NCBI GenBank assembly: GCA_903884945.1
Contig: CAISGR010000027.1
Coordinates: 1 to 64,000, forward strand
Direction of reading: 5' to 3'
From: an uncultured bacterium
GTDB taxonomy: Bacteria > Pseudomonadota > Alphaproteobacteria > Sphingomonadales > Sphingomonadaceae
DNA: 64,000 nt
Below the pieces are notes generated by a model. The model made no database searches and was not told the origin of the DNA. It saw only the letters and a program-made list of their open reading frames with translations. Below are positions 7,881-18,492 of this stretch, in pieces (position 1 is the stretch's first letter; each line of letters opens with the position of its first letter). The position numbers and the translations under genes are program-made.

Positions 7881-9145
7881 TGGATCTCATCTCCGGAAAG
7901 GGTGCGGCCCTGGAGGCGGGCGAGCTGCGCGCGCGCCTCGAAACTGGCGACTCTGGCATCGAGCACGATGCCGCGTGCCGCGCCAAGGCCTTGGCGGGCG
8001 TTCAACAATTCGACGAGCGGGGATTTGCCAGCCTCATAGGCAATGCGAGCGAGACGATAGGTTTCTTCGGCGGTGCGTTGCGACGCCTCCGCAGCAGCAA
8101 CCCGCGACTGTGCGGCCGCAATCTGCGCCCCGGCCGCGCGGGCTTCGGCAATCGCATCGTTACGCGCCATGGCCAATCTGGCGGCGGCGGCCTGTGCCTC
8201 TGCTTGCGAGGCAGCAATATTGCCACGGTTGCGATCGACGATGTTGAGCGGGATCGAGACGCCTGCCGTCAGTGCGGTCGCATTCTCATAATCGAGACGC
8301 CGCACGCCGACGATTGCCGTCACATCGGGGATTGCCCGCTTCTGTTCGGCGGTCAGGCGGCGCTCGGCAGCCTCTCGCTCTGCCTGCGCGGCAAGAAAGG
8401 ACGAACTCGTCATCGGATCGACTGGGCCATAAGTCGGTGCCGCGACCGGCACGGCCAGGAGCGATTCCGATAAGCCGGTGAAGGTCTCTTCGACGCCGGC
8501 GAGTGCGGAGAGACGGGCATAGGCCGCAATGCGATCCGCTTTCGCCCCTTCAAGATCGGCGGTCACGGCGTTCAGCGCGGCTTCTGCTTGCAGGGCGCGC
8601 AGCCGCGCTTCCTTGCCGGCATCGACCAGCACGCGAGCGGCGCGCAGGATATTCTGCGCTTGCTCGACCTCGCCTTCGGCCAGCATTATCCGCTGGTCTG
8701 AAACGTCCGCCGCTGCATAAGCGCGCGCAAGATCATAAGCGTAGCGGATCTTCGCATCACGATCGCGGGCGCGGGACGCGGCGACGCCGGCCTCTCCGGC
8801 TGCGATCCTCGCCGAACGCTTGCCGCCGATTTCCAGCGGCTGGCTATATTGCAGTGTCGTCTCGGCGCGGTCGACCCCGCGATAGGGAGACGATCCCGCG
8901 ACATTCTCGGTGAGAATGCCAATGGTCGGATTGGGTCGGGCGCGGGCCTGGCGTGCAAGACCTTCGGACCGGCGGACCTCGGCTTCGCTTTCGATGCGCC
9001 GGGGCGCCTCGGCGGTCTGGCGTAGCAGTGTAGCGAACGGCGGCGCCACTTGCGCCTGTGCGGGTGCGCACAGCGCCGCGACGCAGGTCGCGACCATCAT
9101 GCCGGACACCACGCAACGCGGCAGCCGGCCTATAAAGGCTCTCAT
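7877..9145 (-). CDS. czcC: CzcC-type outer-membrane efflux channel
   Basis: 422 residues with a signal peptide (about 1-31, ending AQA) and two repeats of long Ala-rich helices typical of TolC-family proteins (AQAEREAAERRLTAEQKRAI, EASQRTAEETYRLARIAYEA). The end LVELLNARQGLGAAR is the usual TolC second-repeat motif. It is the first gene of the czcCBA core operon and forms the outer-membrane exit duct for CzcBA. Confidence 0.9.
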   Translation of the reverse strand: MRAFIGRLPRCVVSGMMVATCVAALCAPAQAQVAPPFATLLRQTAEAPRRIESEAEVRRSEGLARQARARPNPTIGILTENVAGSSPYRGVDRAETTLQYSQPLEIGGKRSARIAAGEAGVAASRARDRDAKIRYAYDLARAYAAADVSDQRIMLAEGEVEQAQNILRAARVLVDAGKEARLRALQAEAALNAVTADLEGAKADRIAAYARLSALAGVEETFTGLSESLLAVPVAAPTYGPVDPMTSSSFLAAQAEREAAERRLTAEQKRAIPDVTAIVGVRRLDYENATALTAGVSIPLNIVDRNRGNIAASQAEAQAAAARLAMARNDAIAEARAAGAQIAAAQSRVAAAEASQRTAEETYRLARIAYEAGKSPLVELLNARQGLGAARGIVLDARVASFEARAQLARLQGRTLSGDEIQ

Positions 9146-9197
9146 ATTCTTATCCCCAAAAAAGGCTGCAATGACGGCACGCGCTACGCGCGTGAAT

Positions 9198-9575
9198 TCA
9201 GCCTCGCGGGGGACGCAGAATTGACGAAGGTGCGATAGAGCGCGCCGCTTCGGCAGGGTCGCGCGCCCAGATTGCGGTGACAGGCTTCAAGAGCGCAACA
9301 ATCACAGCCTGCGCAGGCACGTCGATTGTCTGGAGCACCGCATGAGCCGCCAGATGCATCAGGTCGGGCGTGTCCGGCTGCTCGGCCGGGGCGTGATCAT
9401 GATGATCCCGATCGACGCTGATGACATGCGCGGCATCATGAATGTGCGGAATAGCGTCATGCCAGGTGGCAAGCGCCAGCATCCCGAACAGCGCCAGAAT
9501 CGCCGAGAGCGCAAAAAGGCGCATGCGGGCACAGGCCCGCACCGAAGCGCGCAATCTGACCGACGATGCCGTCAT
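9198..9575 (-). CDS. Small His-rich membrane protein upstream of czcC
   Basis: 125 residues starting MTASSVRLRA; one transmembrane segment (about 20-41) is followed by a His-rich stretch (DAIPHIHDAAHV, DRDHHDHAP) and a hydrophobic helix. It lies 52 bases upstream of czcC on the same strand. Comparable small proteins precede czc operons in sphingomonads; the His residues suggest a periplasmic metal-binding or sensing role, which is inference. No enzyme motif is visible. Confidence 0.6.
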   Translation of the reverse strand: MTASSVRLRASVRACARMRLFALSAILALFGMLALATWHDAIPHIHDAAHVISVDRDHHDHAPAEQPDTPDLMHLAAHAVLQTIDVPAQAVIVALLKPVTAIWARDPAEAARSIAPSSILRPPRG

Positions 9576-9651
9576 GTCGTTACGGGTATCGCGAACACGG
9601 CCGGTCCACAAGCACGTCGCATGGTGCCGATCATGGCGGGCCAGACGAAAA

Positions 9652-11043
9652 TCATTGGCGGGGCCAGCGCTGATGAAGTTCGTCGATGACGAACGCATGC
9701 TCCCGCGCCTTGCCGTGATCGCCGCGCAGATGGGGATGATCGGGCGCGAGATCCGCATGGTCATGGTTCACCGTATCTGGGTCGGCGCTGGGCCAGAGCC
9801 ACAAAGCGGCCAGGGTTCCGACGGCCGCAATCGCCGCCATTGCCGCAAAGGCCGCCGTCTGCCCGATACTGGCGCCCAACAGACCCACCAGGGGATAGCA
9901 GATCAGCCAGGCGCAATGGCTGAGCGCGAATTGTGCGGCGAACAATGCCGGGCGGTCGTCGGCATTGGCCGACCGTCGAAGCAATCGGCCCGATGGCGTC
10001 ACGCTCATCGAATAGGCGATACCGAGTATGAACCATCCGATCAGGACCATTCGCCAATAACCGGGCGCTGCCCCAAAGCTTGCCGTGAGCACCGCCAGAA
10101 GGGCGAGACCGATCGCCATTGCTGCCGCAGCACCAATCATGATCGTACGATCGGCGATCCGATCGAGGATGCGTGGCAGGGTCAGCGCGGCCAGGATCGA
10201 GCCTCCGCCAAAAGCGGCGAGCGTGAAGGCAACATCGCGCTGCGTGAGGCCAAGATTGCCACGCACGATTACCACCGTGTTGACGATGACCATCGAGCTG
10301 GCCGCGGCTGAAGCAAGGGTCAACGCCAGCAGCCCCCGCAGGCGCGGGGTCTTCAGATAGATGCGCGTACCCCGCGTGGTCTTGGCGTAGATGCCCCCAG
10401 TTCTTGGTTCTGATTTCGCCGCGCACGGCAGGACCGTCGTCACGACGAGCAGCGCCGAGCACAGAAACCCGATCGCCGTTCCCGAAAATAGCCAGTGGAA
10501 GTTGATGACGGTCAGCAGCCCGGCAGCGAGGATCGGGCTGGTCAGGCTTTCCATGTCATAGGCGAGCCGCGACAGCGACAGCGCGCGGGTATAGTCGCGC
10601 TCCTCGGGCAGGATATCGGGGATGGTTGCCTGGAAGGTCGGCGTGAACGCCGCGGAGGCCGATTGCAGCACGAAGATCAGGACATAGACCTGCCAGACCT
10701 GGCTCACGAACGGCAGGCAGATCGCCACCACCATCCGCACGAGATCCATGCTGACGAGAAACGCGCGACGTGGCAGGCGGTCGGCAAAGGCGCCAACGAC
10801 CGGCGCGACACCGATATAGGCAACCATCTTGATCGCGAGCGCAGTGCCGAGCACCGCGCCAGCGCTGCCGCCGGCGATGTCATAGGCAAGCAGGCCGAGC
10901 GCAACTGTTGCGAGCCCCGTGCCGATGAGCGCGATGACCTGAGCCATGAACAGATGGCGATAGGTGCGGTTTGCCAAGACAGAGAGCACGTGACGCTGAT
11001 CCAGTTCGCGTGGAATGTATCCCCCAGGGGGGATATCGACCAT
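9652..11043 (-). CDS. nreB: NreB-like nickel exporter, MFS family
   Basis: 463 residues with about 12 membrane segments and MFS loop motifs (GAFADRLPRR at the loop 2-3). The C-terminal tail is His-rich (NHDHADLAPDHPHLRGDHGK), as in NreB/NcrC nickel exporters. It is divergent from an NreA/CsoR-family repressor. A start at 11043 (MVDIPPGGY) is open, but codons 3-9 there lie inside an operator-like dyad, so translation may start further in, for example at GTG codon 19 or at the Met just after LANRTYRHLF. Function as a Ni(II) (perhaps Co(II)) exporter is inferred from tail and neighbour. Confidence 0.75.
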   Translation of the reverse strand: MVDIPPGGYIPRELDQRHVLSVLANRTYRHLFMAQVIALIGTGLATVALGLLAYDIAGGSAGAVLGTALAIKMVAYIGVAPVVGAFADRLPRRAFLVSMDLVRMVVAICLPFVSQVWQVYVLIFVLQSASAAFTPTFQATIPDILPEERDYTRALSLSRLAYDMESLTSPILAAGLLTVINFHWLFSGTAIGFLCSALLVVTTVLPCAAKSEPRTGGIYAKTTRGTRIYLKTPRLRGLLALTLASAAASSMVIVNTVVIVRGNLGLTQRDVAFTLAAFGGGSILAALTLPRILDRIADRTIMIGAAAAMAIGLALLAVLTASFGAAPGYWRMVLIGWFILGIAYSMSVTPSGRLLRRSANADDRPALFAAQFALSHCAWLICYPLVGLLGASIGQTAAFAAMAAIAAVGTLAALWLWPSADPDTVNHDHADLAPDHPHLRGDHGKAREHAFVIDELHQRWPRQ

Positions 11044-11070
11044 GCTTGAGCTATCCTCCTGGGGAGGATA
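11018..11070. promoter_or_regulatory. Paired G/C-tract dyads, likely operators for the NreA/CsoR-type repressor
   Basis: Two inverted repeats lie between the divergent starts: TAT-CCCCC-A-GGGGGG-ATA (11018-11035) and TATCCTCC-TGG-GGAGGATA (11052-11070). A/T-flanked G/C tracts are the usual binding sites of RcnR/NreA/CsoR family repressors. They would control both nreB and the repressor gene. Confidence 0.65.
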
Positions 11071-11106
11071 TGTAAAGCCTTGCTGCGCGTCGCACGGAGT
11101 TTGCGG

Positions 11107-11376
11107 ATGACCGAACACAGGCACGAAAGTCACCCCGCGATCGTTAAGCGGCTCAACCGAGCGGGCGGTCATCTGCGGAGCATCGTCGAAATGATCGAAG
11201 CCGGGCGGTCGTGTGTCGATGTTGCCCAGCAGCTCCATGCCGTCGAAAAGGCGGTCGCCAGCGCGAAGAGAGCGCTGATCAACGACCATATCGATCACTG
11301 CCTCGCCCATGCCGAAGTAAGCGATGGTGTCGGATCGGCGGTCGAGGAGTTCCGGACGATTTCGAAATATCTTTAG
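11107..11376 (+). CDS. NreA/RcnR/CsoR-family metal-sensing repressor
   Basis: 89 residues from MTEHRHESHP, all-helical DUF156 family. Ligand positions are C36, H61 and C65 with extra His at 4, 6, 9 and 64 (GRSCVDVAQQLH, NDHIDHCL). C36-H61-C65 is the CsoR-like set, while the His-rich N-terminus and the DHIDHCL motif recall nickel repressors NreA/NcrB. The start at 11107 puts H4-H9 at the N-terminus as in RcnR. It is divergent from the MFS exporter and presumably represses it until metal binds; nickel is favoured by the partner gene but copper cannot be excluded. Confidence 0.8.
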   Translation: MTEHRHESHPAIVKRLNRAGGHLRSIVEMIEAGRSCVDVAQQLHAVEKAVASAKRALINDHIDHCLAHAEVSDGVGSAVEEFRTISKYL

Positions 11377-11409
11377 CTTTGTCGCGCGATCGTCAGAATC
11401 TGACGAACG

Positions 11410-11994
11410 TCAATATTTTGTCCGGGCGGGTTGGGTAGAGGCAGATTTCGACAGGGTGATCGGCCAAAAACTCCTGTCCTCAACGGCGCTGCGCCGTCGC
11501 CCGGCCATGAATTTCAGCAAGTTTGCCATGTTCGAGGTCAGCGATACCAGATCCGTGCCCAATGCGAACAAGGCTCCGACCATCAAATTATGGGCGAGCC
11601 AAAACGGTGCACCGATGAGGAACAGGCCTTTCATCCGCGTGGTTGAGGTCTGCAGTCGTGCGAGACTGCCCAATGAACTGCCGGCAAATGCCAAGGCCGA
11701 CGCTATGCCGTGCCACGTCACGACCGAGAGGCAGGCCAACAGAATAAGAGACGCTCCATAAAGTCTCGTAACCACATAGCGATCGCGCACTGACGCGGAA
11801 ATGACGAGCTGTGAGCATGAAATGAGGCAGGCTATCGCAGCGGTGGGCGAGCCCAGCATCAGGAAATAGAGCGCGAATGCGGCAGCACCCGCGCTCTGGA
11901 TCTTGACCACCGTTCGATAGTCACTGAAAAATGGCCAACTCACGACGCACAACAACGCCACGCAGCCGAGGGTTGTGGCAATCACAACCGCCAC
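11410..11994 (-). CDS. YgjV-like inner-membrane protein
   Basis: 194 residues with about five or six hydrophobic segments (for example FALYFLMLGSPTAAIACLIS, LILLACLSVVTWHGIASALA). The spacing and the pattern of a RLQTSTTRMKGLFLIGAPFW segment between helices fit the YgjV family of bacterial inner-membrane proteins. The function is unknown. It stands alone between the nickel and cus loci and shows no operon link. Confidence 0.5.
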   Translation of the reverse strand: MAVVIATTLGCVALLCVVSWPFFSDYRTVVKIQSAGAAAFALYFLMLGSPTAAIACLISCSQLVISASVRDRYVVTRLYGASLILLACLSVVTWHGIASALAFAGSSLGSLARLQTSTTRMKGLFLIGAPFWLAHNLMVGALFALGTDLVSLTSNMANLLKFMAGRRRSAVEDRSFWPITLSKSASTQPARTKY

Positions 11995-12112
11995 CGCGCA
12001 GTTTTCGTGAACTTGATCCGCTTTTCGCGCTCGGCTTTCTTTTTTCTCATAGCTGAAGCGTAAAGGAACGAGGTTAATTACGCTTAAAGGTGGCCCTCAT
12101 AAAATCGGCCAT

Positions 12113-12520
12113 TCAAGGCTTCTTTTGGATTGCCGTCACCTCACCGGCACTGCCAACAAGCGTAAGGTCGAAATCGACCTTGTCGCCGACCTTCGCCGCA
12201 TCGGTGATTGTCGGCGCTGCCTTGAACGCCATCGTCATCGCCGGCCATTTGGCTTCCGGAATCGGTCCGTGATCGAGCGTGATCGTGCCTGCGGCCTTGC
12301 CGATCGCGGTGACCGTGCCATGCCCCTTGGCCTTGATCGGCGAAGTGGCCGCTGGCGCCATCGCCATATTGCTCATGTCGCCACTCATGGCGGCGGCGGG
12401 CGCCGCCTGGCTCGTCTCCGCCGCAACCGGCGTCTCCGCCTGCTTGCCGCAGGCAGCGGTCAGGGCGGCGAGGCCGAGGGCGATGGTCAGTCGTGCATAG
12501 GTCATGATCTTGTCCTTCAT
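12113..12520 (-). CDS. cusF: CusF-like periplasmic copper/silver-binding lipoprotein
   Basis: 135 residues. The signal ends in a lipobox (LTAAC), predicting a lipid-anchored protein. A Met-rich linker ([12 protein letters not shown]) leads into the CusF OB-fold with [20 protein letters not shown] and WPAMTMAFK, carrying the His, Trp and Met-x-Met ligands that bind Cu(I)/Ag(I). The ATG overlaps the cusA stop, so it is the last gene of the cusCBAF operon. It probably hands metal to CusB/CusA. Confidence 0.88.
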   Translation of the reverse strand: MKDKIMTYARLTIALGLAALTAACGKQAETPVAAETSQAAPAAAMSGDMSNMAMAPAATSPIKAKGHGTVTAIGKAAGTITLDHGPIPEAKWPAMTMAFKAAPTITDAAKVGDKVDFDLTLVGSAGEVTAIQKKP

Positions 12521-15500
12521 GATGAAACGGGTTGGTGGAGGGGCGTAGTCTTTCGTCGCCTGAGCAACAGATAGGCGGCAGGCAGTACGAACATGGACAG
12601 CAGCGGCGCGGTCAGCATGCCGCCGATCATCGGCGCGGCGATCCGGCTCATTACCTCGGAGCCGGCGCCCGATCCCAGCAAGATCGGCAGCAGGCCGGCG
12701 AGGATGACCGCGACCGTCATTGCCTTGGGGCGGACGCGCAACAGCGCACCTTCGCGCACCGCCGCTTCGACCTGATCGGCATCAGGATCGTCACCGCGCT
12801 CCTCAAGCGCATTTTTCAAGTAGATCAGCATCACCACGCCGAACTCGGCGGAGACACCGGCCAGCGCGATGAACCCGACGCCGGTCGCGACCGACTGGTT
12901 GAAGCCGAGCAGATAGAGGATCCAGATCCCGCCCGTGAGCGCGAAGGGCAAAGTCCCCATGATCAATGCCGCTTCATCGAACCGGCCGAAGATCATATAG
13001 AGCAACACGAAGATGATCAGCAGCGTTGCCGGCACGACCAGCTTCAATTTGGCGACGGCGCGCTGGAGATATTCGAACTGGCCGGAATAAGCGATGCTGA
13101 CGCCGGGAGAGAGCTTCACCTGTTTCGCGACCGCACGCTGGAGGTCACCGACCACCGAGGCAAGATCACGGCCGCGGACATCAACATAGACCCATGTAGA
13201 AGGCCGGGCATTCTCGGTCTTGAGCATCGGCGGCCCTTCGGCGATCGAGACTTGGGCCACATTGCCGAGGGTGATCTGCTGACCCGATGGGGTCAGGACC
13301 GGCAGTGTCCGCAGGCCTTCGAGGCTATCGCGCAGCTCACGCGGATAGCGCACGCTGATCGGGTAGCGCGCGAGGCCCTCGACCGTCTCCCCGATGGTCT
13401 CGCCGCCGATCGCGCCCGAGACGATCGCTTGGACGTCGCTTATGTTTAGCCCGAACCGCGCCGCCGCGGCCCGGTCGATATCGACATCGACATAGCGCCC
13501 GCCGGTCAGCCGTTCGGCGAGTGCCGAACTGACCCCCGGCACGGTCTTCGCTACCGTCTCGACATCATGAGCAATGCGGTCGAGCTGGGCGAGATCGGCA
13601 CCCGATACCTTGACCCCGATCGGGCTCTTGATGCCGGTCGCCAGCATGTCGATCCGGTTGCGGATCGGCGGCACCCAGACATTGGCAAGGCCGGGAAGCT
13701 TCACCGTGCGATCAAGTTCGTCGACCAATTTTTCGGGCGTCATGCCCGGTCGCCATTGATCGTGCGGCTTGAACTGGATCGTGGTCTCGAACATTTCGAG
13801 CGGGGCCGGGTCGGTGGCGGTCTCGGCGCGGCCGGCCTTGCCGAACACACTCTCGACCTCGGGCACAGTCTTGATCAGCCGATCGGTCTGCTGGAGCAAC
13901 TGCGAGGCCTTGGCCGCCGAGAGGCCCGGCAGCGCCGAGGGCATATAGAGCAGGTCGCCTTCGTCCATGTTCGGCATGAACTCACCGCCAAGGCGCGTAA
14001 GCGGCCATGCCGTGGTCGCAAAGGCGAGCGCCGCGATCAGCAGCACCGTCTTCGGTCGCTGCATCGTCCAGTCAAGCGCGGGCCGGTAGATGTTGGTCAA
14101 CCAGCGATTGACCGGGTTGAACTGCTCAGGCGGGATTTTCCCCCGGATCAGCAAACCCATCAGCACCGGCACCAATGTCACCGACAGGATCGCCGCCGAC
14201 GCCATCGCGTAGGTCTTGGTGAAAGCGAGAGGTGCGAACAGCCGCCCTTCCTGTCCTTCGAGCGTAAACACCGGGATGAAGGAGAGCGTGATGATCAACA
14301 GACTGAAGAACAGAGCCGGGCCAACCTCTGCGGCAGCCTCGGTGATGACGATCCACCGCATCTCGCCCTCGAGATGCTTGTTCGGGTGATCCTGTTCCCA
14401 GTGCTCGATCTTCTTGTGCGCGTTCTCGATCATGACCACGGCTGCATCGACCATCGCGCCGATCGCGATGGCGATGCCGCCCAGTGACATGATGTTGGCA
14501 TTCACCCCCTGAAACCGCATCACGGCAAATGCTGCCAGCACCCCCAAGGGCAGGGTAAGGATCGCGACCAGCGCCGATCTGACGTGCCAAAGGAACAGGC
14601 CGCAGACGATAGCGACGACGATGAACTCCTCGACCAGCTTGTGGGTGAGGTTCTCCACCGCGCGATCGATCAGCTGCGAACGATCATAGACCGTCACCAC
14701 CTCGACACCGGGTGGCAGGCTTTTCTTCAGTTCGGTGAGCTTGTCTTTCACCGCCGCGATCGTCTCACGGGCATTCTTGCCCGAGCGCAGGATGACGACG
14801 CCGCCGGCGACTTCGCCCTCGCCGTTCAATTCGGCGATGCCGCGCCGCATCTCTGGGCCGATCTGGATTGTGGCGACATCGCCCAATCGTACAGGCACGC
14901 CGCCGGCCGCGGTCTTCAGCGGGATCGCGCGGAAATCGTCGAGCGTCTTCAGATAACCCGAGGCGCGGACCATATATTCGGCCTCGGCCATCTCCAGCAC
15001 CGAGCCGCCCGATTCCTGATTGGCTTGGCTGATCGCCTGAACGGCTTGCTGATGGGTGACGCCATAGGCAGCGAGTTTCACCGGATCGAGCAGCACCTGA
15101 TACTGCTTCACCATCCCGCCGATGCTTGCGACCTCGGCGACGCCGGTCCCGGTCTTCAACTCATAGCGCAGGAACCAGTCCTGCAATCCACGAAGCTGCG
15201 ACAGATCGTGGCGACCGGTCCGGTCGACCAGCGCATATTCATAGACCCAACCGACGCCGGTCGCATCGGGACCAAGCGCGCTGCGGGCGCTGGCCGGTAG
15301 CCGTCCCTGCACCTGGTTGAGATATTCGAGCACGCGGCTGCGCGCCCAATAGAGATCGGTGCCGTCCTCGAAGATCACATAGACGAAGCTGTCGCCGAAG
15401 AAGGAATATCCGCGCACGGTCCTCGCGCCCGGCACCGAGAGCATCGTGGTAGTGAGCGGATAGGTAACCTGATTCTCGACAATCTGCGGCGCCTGTCCGG

Positions 15501-15660
15501 GATAGGAGGTGCGGATGATGACCTGCGTGTCGGAGAGGTCCGGCAGCGCATCGATCGCGGTCGATCGCACCGCCCAGACACCCACGCCGATGAGGGCCAG
15601 TACGCCGATCAGGACGAAGAAGCGGTTCCTGACCGACCAGCGGATAAGATGGGCGATCAC
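12517..15660 (-). CDS. cusA: CusA copper/silver RND efflux pump
   Basis: 1047 residues. The methionine triad of the Cu/Ag pump falls at M573 (LLYMPS), M623 (LEMFET) and M672 (IDMLATG), the same numbers as in E. coli CusA. The proton-relay motif [13 protein letters not shown] (401-413) holds D405 and E412. These features place it firmly in the monovalent-cation branch, unlike the czcA product. It overlaps cusB and cusF by 4 bases each. The trimer pumps Cu(I)/Ag(I) from periplasm and cytoplasm to the outside. Confidence 0.95.
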   Translation of the reverse strand: MIAHLIRWSVRNRFFVLIGVLALIGVGVWAVRSTAIDALPDLSDTQVIIRTSYPGQAPQIVENQVTYPLTTTMLSVPGARTVRGYSFFGDSFVYVIFEDGTDLYWARSRVLEYLNQVQGRLPASARSALGPDATGVGWVYEYALVDRTGRHDLSQLRGLQDWFLRYELKTGTGVAEVASIGGMVKQYQVLLDPVKLAAYGVTHQQAVQAISQANQESGGSVLEMAEAEYMVRASGYLKTLDDFRAIPLKTAAGGVPVRLGDVATIQIGPEMRRGIAELNGEGEVAGGVVILRSGKNARETIAAVKDKLTELKKSLPPGVEVVTVYDRSQLIDRAVENLTHKLVEEFIVVAIVCGLFLWHVRSALVAILTLPLGVLAAFAVMRFQGVNANIMSLGGIAIAIGAMVDAAVVMIENAHKKIEHWEQDHPNKHLEGEMRWIVITEAAAEVGPALFFSLLIITLSFIPVFTLEGQEGRLFAPLAFTKTYAMASAAILSVTLVPVLMGLLIRGKIPPEQFNPVNRWLTNIYRPALDWTMQRPKTVLLIAALAFATTAWPLTRLGGEFMPNMDEGDLLYMPSALPGLSAAKASQLLQQTDRLIKTVPEVESVFGKAGRAETATDPAPLEMFETTIQFKPHDQWRPGMTPEKLVDELDRTVKLPGLANVWVPPIRNRIDMLATGIKSPIGVKVSGADLAQLDRIAHDVETVAKTVPGVSSALAERLTGGRYVDVDIDRAAAARFGLNISDVQAIVSGAIGGETIGETVEGLARYPISVRYPRELRDSLEGLRTLPVLTPSGQQITLGNVAQVSIAEGPPMLKTENARPSTWVYVDVRGRDLASVVGDLQRAVAKQVKLSPGVSIAYSGQFEYLQRAVAKLKLVVPATLLIIFVLLYMIFGRFDEAALIMGTLPFALTGGIWILYLLGFNQSVATGVGFIALAGVSAEFGVVMLIYLKNALEERGDDPDADQVEAAVREGALLRVRPKAMTVAVILAGLLPILLGSGAGSEVMSRIAAPMIGGMLTAPLLSMFVLPAAYLLLRRRKTTPLHQPVSS

Positions 15661-17138
15661 TGGCCCGCCACCTTGGTCATGCGCCGAACAGTCGGTCCCG
15701 TAGGCGGCCGATCAAAGCCGAAACGCACGCGGTCGCCGGTCTTCAGGCCCCGCGCGATCTTGGGGTCGGGAAGCTGGAAGGTCATCGTCATCGCCGGCCA
15801 GCCGATGGCGGGCACCGGCTCATGGCTGAGTGTCACCGAAGTGGCGGTGATCTGTTCGATCTTGCCGACAGTCTCATATAGAGCAGCGGTTGAGGCGGAT
15901 TTTGCCGCAGCAGCACCGCCGATCGGCCTCGCCTTGACACCCGAGAGACTCGCCTCAGAATCGATCAGGAACTGGCCCGAGGCGACGATCTTCTCGCCCT
16001 CGCTCAGACCCGCCAGGATTTCGGTGTCATCGCCGGCTTCACGACCGGTCTGCACCTCAGCGGGCCGGTAGCGCCCCTTGTCGAGCGCAAGCATTATCAA
16101 GGTCCGCTTGCCGGTACGGATCAGCGCTTCGGAGGGCACCAGCAGCGCAGGCTGCGTACTGCCGCCGAGCGAGACTGTGGCGAACATGCCGGGACGCAGA
16201 CGCCCGCCGCGATTGGGCAGCTCGATCCGGACGGTGAGCGTCCTGCTGTCCGCCTGGGTCTGCGGCAGGATCGCCGAGACACGGCCCGACAACGTCTCAC
16301 CGGGAAATGCGGCAAGTGTCGCCTGTACGCTTTGTCCGGGTTTAAGTGGCCCGGCGATCGCTTCGGGCACGGCGGCATTGAGCCAGACCGTTCCCAGGCC
16401 GTTGACCTCGGCAAGCGTCTGCCCTGCCGTCATCGTCATGCCGGTCCGGACGTCCAATGTCTTGATCACCCCGCCGGTCGGGGTGGAGATTGTGACGACA
16501 TTGTGCGGCCGTCCCGTACGCTCGACAGATGCGATCGTGCCCGAGGGCATGCCAAGCAGCACGAGCCGCTGGCGCGCTGCCTGGGTGAGCGCCGCATTCC
16601 CGGTGCGACGGACCGCGAGAAACTCGGCCTGCGCCCCGCCCCACTCCGGCACCAGGATATCGGCGAGCGGCGCCCCCGCGCCGACCACGTCACCCGGCGC
16701 GCGACCATAGACTCGCTGCACGAAGCCCCCGGCGCGTGCCTGGACGACCGCGACATCGCGTTGGTTGAAGTCGATTGTGCCGGTCGCGGTGAGGCTGCTA
16801 GCCAGCTCGCCGCGTTGCACCGTGGCGATCCGCAGACCGAGCGCCTGCGAGGCGGAAGCGTCGACCGAAATGCCCGGCACCTGCGCGCTTGCTCCGCCCT
16901 CGTCCGCATACCGAGGGATCGTCTGCATCCCCATGGATGAGAGACCGGGGCCCTCATGGTGCTCGGCCGGTATCATCGGATCGTACCAATAAAGAATTTT
17001 GCGCGCTGCCGGCTTTACGGCCCCACCATCTTTTGTGCCCTGGAAGCCCGCTAGAGCGAACCCGAGACCGCCGGCAGCAAGCGCAAGAGCAGCAGCTGCG
17101 CCAAAGAGCCACCCGCGGGCTATCATAACCTGGCTCAT
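15657..17138 (-). CDS. cusB: CusB adaptor with fused C-terminal CusF domain
   Basis: 493 residues. After a membrane anchor (about 8-30) comes the heavy-metal-binding segment YWYDPMIP ... [14 protein letters not shown] (50-80) with Met ligands, then the adaptor hairpin and barrel domains. The last roughly 65 residues repeat a CusF fold with [18 protein letters not shown], so metal chaperone and adaptor are joined, in addition to the free CusF of the same operon. It overlaps cusC and cusA by 4 bases each. Confidence 0.92.
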   Translation of the reverse strand: MSQVMIARGWLFGAAAALALAAGGLGFALAGFQGTKDGGAVKPAARKILYWYDPMIPAEHHEGPGLSSMGMQTIPRYADEGGASAQVPGISVDASASQALGLRIATVQRGELASSLTATGTIDFNQRDVAVVQARAGGFVQRVYGRAPGDVVGAGAPLADILVPEWGGAQAEFLAVRRTGNAALTQAARQRLVLLGMPSGTIASVERTGRPHNVVTISTPTGGVIKTLDVRTGMTMTAGQTLAEVNGLGTVWLNAAVPEAIAGPLKPGQSVQATLAAFPGETLSGRVSAILPQTQADSRTLTVRIELPNRGGRLRPGMFATVSLGGSTQPALLVPSEALIRTGKRTLIMLALDKGRYRPAEVQTGREAGDDTEILAGLSEGEKIVASGQFLIDSEASLSGVKARPIGGAAAAKSASTAALYETVGKIEQITATSVTLSHEPVPAIGWPAMTMTFQLPDPKIARGLKTGDRVRFGFDRPPTGPTVRRMTKVAGQ

Positions 17139-18364
17139 CGATTTTCGCTCCGGTAGGTGAGTGTCAGCCGCGCACCGTCCGCGGTGACCAGGGCTTCACG
17201 ATCAAGAGTCGTGATGGTGGCATCGGCCAGCGCGGCATAGGCGTCGGCGATATCGACGAGACTGGCACGACCAGCCGCATAACTGGCGGTTTCCAATTTC
17301 ACGCGCTGCTCAGCGAGCGGTTGCAGTGTGCTCTGCGCACGCATCCATTGCTCATGGTGCATGACATGGTCGGCGATATCCGCATCAAGGTCGGCGGCGA
17401 GCGCGCGCCGCGAGGCCTCGCGTTCAGCCAGCACTCGTCCGGCATTTGCCTGGGCTGCCGCGATCCCGGCATTCTGGCGACTGCGCGTGAAGAACGGCAG
17501 GCTGACTGTCACACCGGCCGAGACATAGTCGCCGAACCGGGGATCGCGGCGCTGGTAGGCCAGGTTGACACCAAAATCGGAACGCCGGCCGGCATCGGCT
17601 ACGCGCACATCGGCATCCGCCTGCCCGGCCTGGGCATCGATCATCTGGATGGTGGGGTGGCGGTCGAGTCCTGCGCGCAGACCCGCTGCGTCGACCGCAA
17701 AATCGGGGATCGGTCCGGCGATCTCCGGCGCGGGGTCTCCGGTCCAGCGGGTTAGCGTCGCGCGTGCCCGCGCCACGTTCGAGACGAGTTCACTGCGGCG
17801 ATCCTGCATCGCGGCGACGGCTTGGCGCCCTGCAAGGGTCTGCGCCGGGCGCGCACCTCCCGATGCGACCGCGCCCGGCGTCGTTCCCACCACACGCTCG
17901 AGACGGGACAGAACATCGTCGAGCGCGGCAAGCCTGCGCTCGGCATAGGCCAGGTTGATCCAGGCTAGCGCGGTGCCAACCTCGACCGTGCGCGCCTCGA
18001 CTGCGGTACCAGCCTCGGCCGCCAGTATGTCGCTGTCGGCGCGCGCCTGTTGCGCATGGCGCTTGGCGAGATTGGGAATGTCCTGGGACACGCCGACCCG
18101 CGCCATGCTGAAATTGTCGCGCTGCGGCTCGAACGCGAGCGGTCCCGATACCGGGAAACTGTCGATCCCAACTGCAAGCGTCGGATCAGGCAGGGCGCCG
18201 GCCGCGCCGCGCACGGAACGGGCGGCGTTGGCACCGAGCGCCTTCGCCTTGAGCGACGGCGCTTCCTGCCGGGCGCGCTGGAGGGCCGCGTCGAAGGTGA
18301 GCGGCTCGGCGAAGGCAATGCCGGGGATTGCCGCTAACAGCGGCATACACAAAAATAATCGCAT
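17135..18364 (-). CDS. cusC: CusC-type outer-membrane efflux channel
   Basis: 409 residues with a signal peptide (ending AFA near 19) and two TolC-like helical repeats (QAGQADADVRVADAGRRSDF, then SYAAGRASLVDIADAYAAL near the C-terminus). It is the first gene of the cusCBAF operon and the outer-membrane duct of the Cu/Ag pump. Sequence similarity to the czcC product is only structural, so the two operons were not formed by recent duplication. Confidence 0.88.
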   Translation of the reverse strand: MRLFLCMPLLAAIPGIAFAEPLTFDAALQRARQEAPSLKAKALGANAARSVRGAAGALPDPTLAVGIDSFPVSGPLAFEPQRDNFSMARVGVSQDIPNLAKRHAQQARADSDILAAEAGTAVEARTVEVGTALAWINLAYAERRLAALDDVLSRLERVVGTTPGAVASGGARPAQTLAGRQAVAAMQDRRSELVSNVARARATLTRWTGDPAPEIAGPIPDFAVDAAGLRAGLDRHPTIQMIDAQAGQADADVRVADAGRRSDFGVNLAYQRRDPRFGDYVSAGVTVSLPFFTRSRQNAGIAAAQANAGRVLAEREASRRALAADLDADIADHVMHHEQWMRAQSTLQPLAEQRVKLETASYAAGRASLVDIADAYAALADATITTLDREALVTADGARLTLTYRSENR

Positions 18365-18492
18365 GGAGATCTCCTGATCGGAGGTTCAGGCAAGCGTGGC
18401 ACACCAGGCATGTCAGTGGCGGCAGGAAGGGGTATCCCGCCGCCACTGCTGGCCTAGCCGTCTATGCGACCTGAAGCGGCCAGAACCTGCTG

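Noticed and set aside
11018..11070. Possible rho-independent terminator
   Set aside because: The G/C dyads have no T-tract and lie between divergent promoters, so an operator reading is better.
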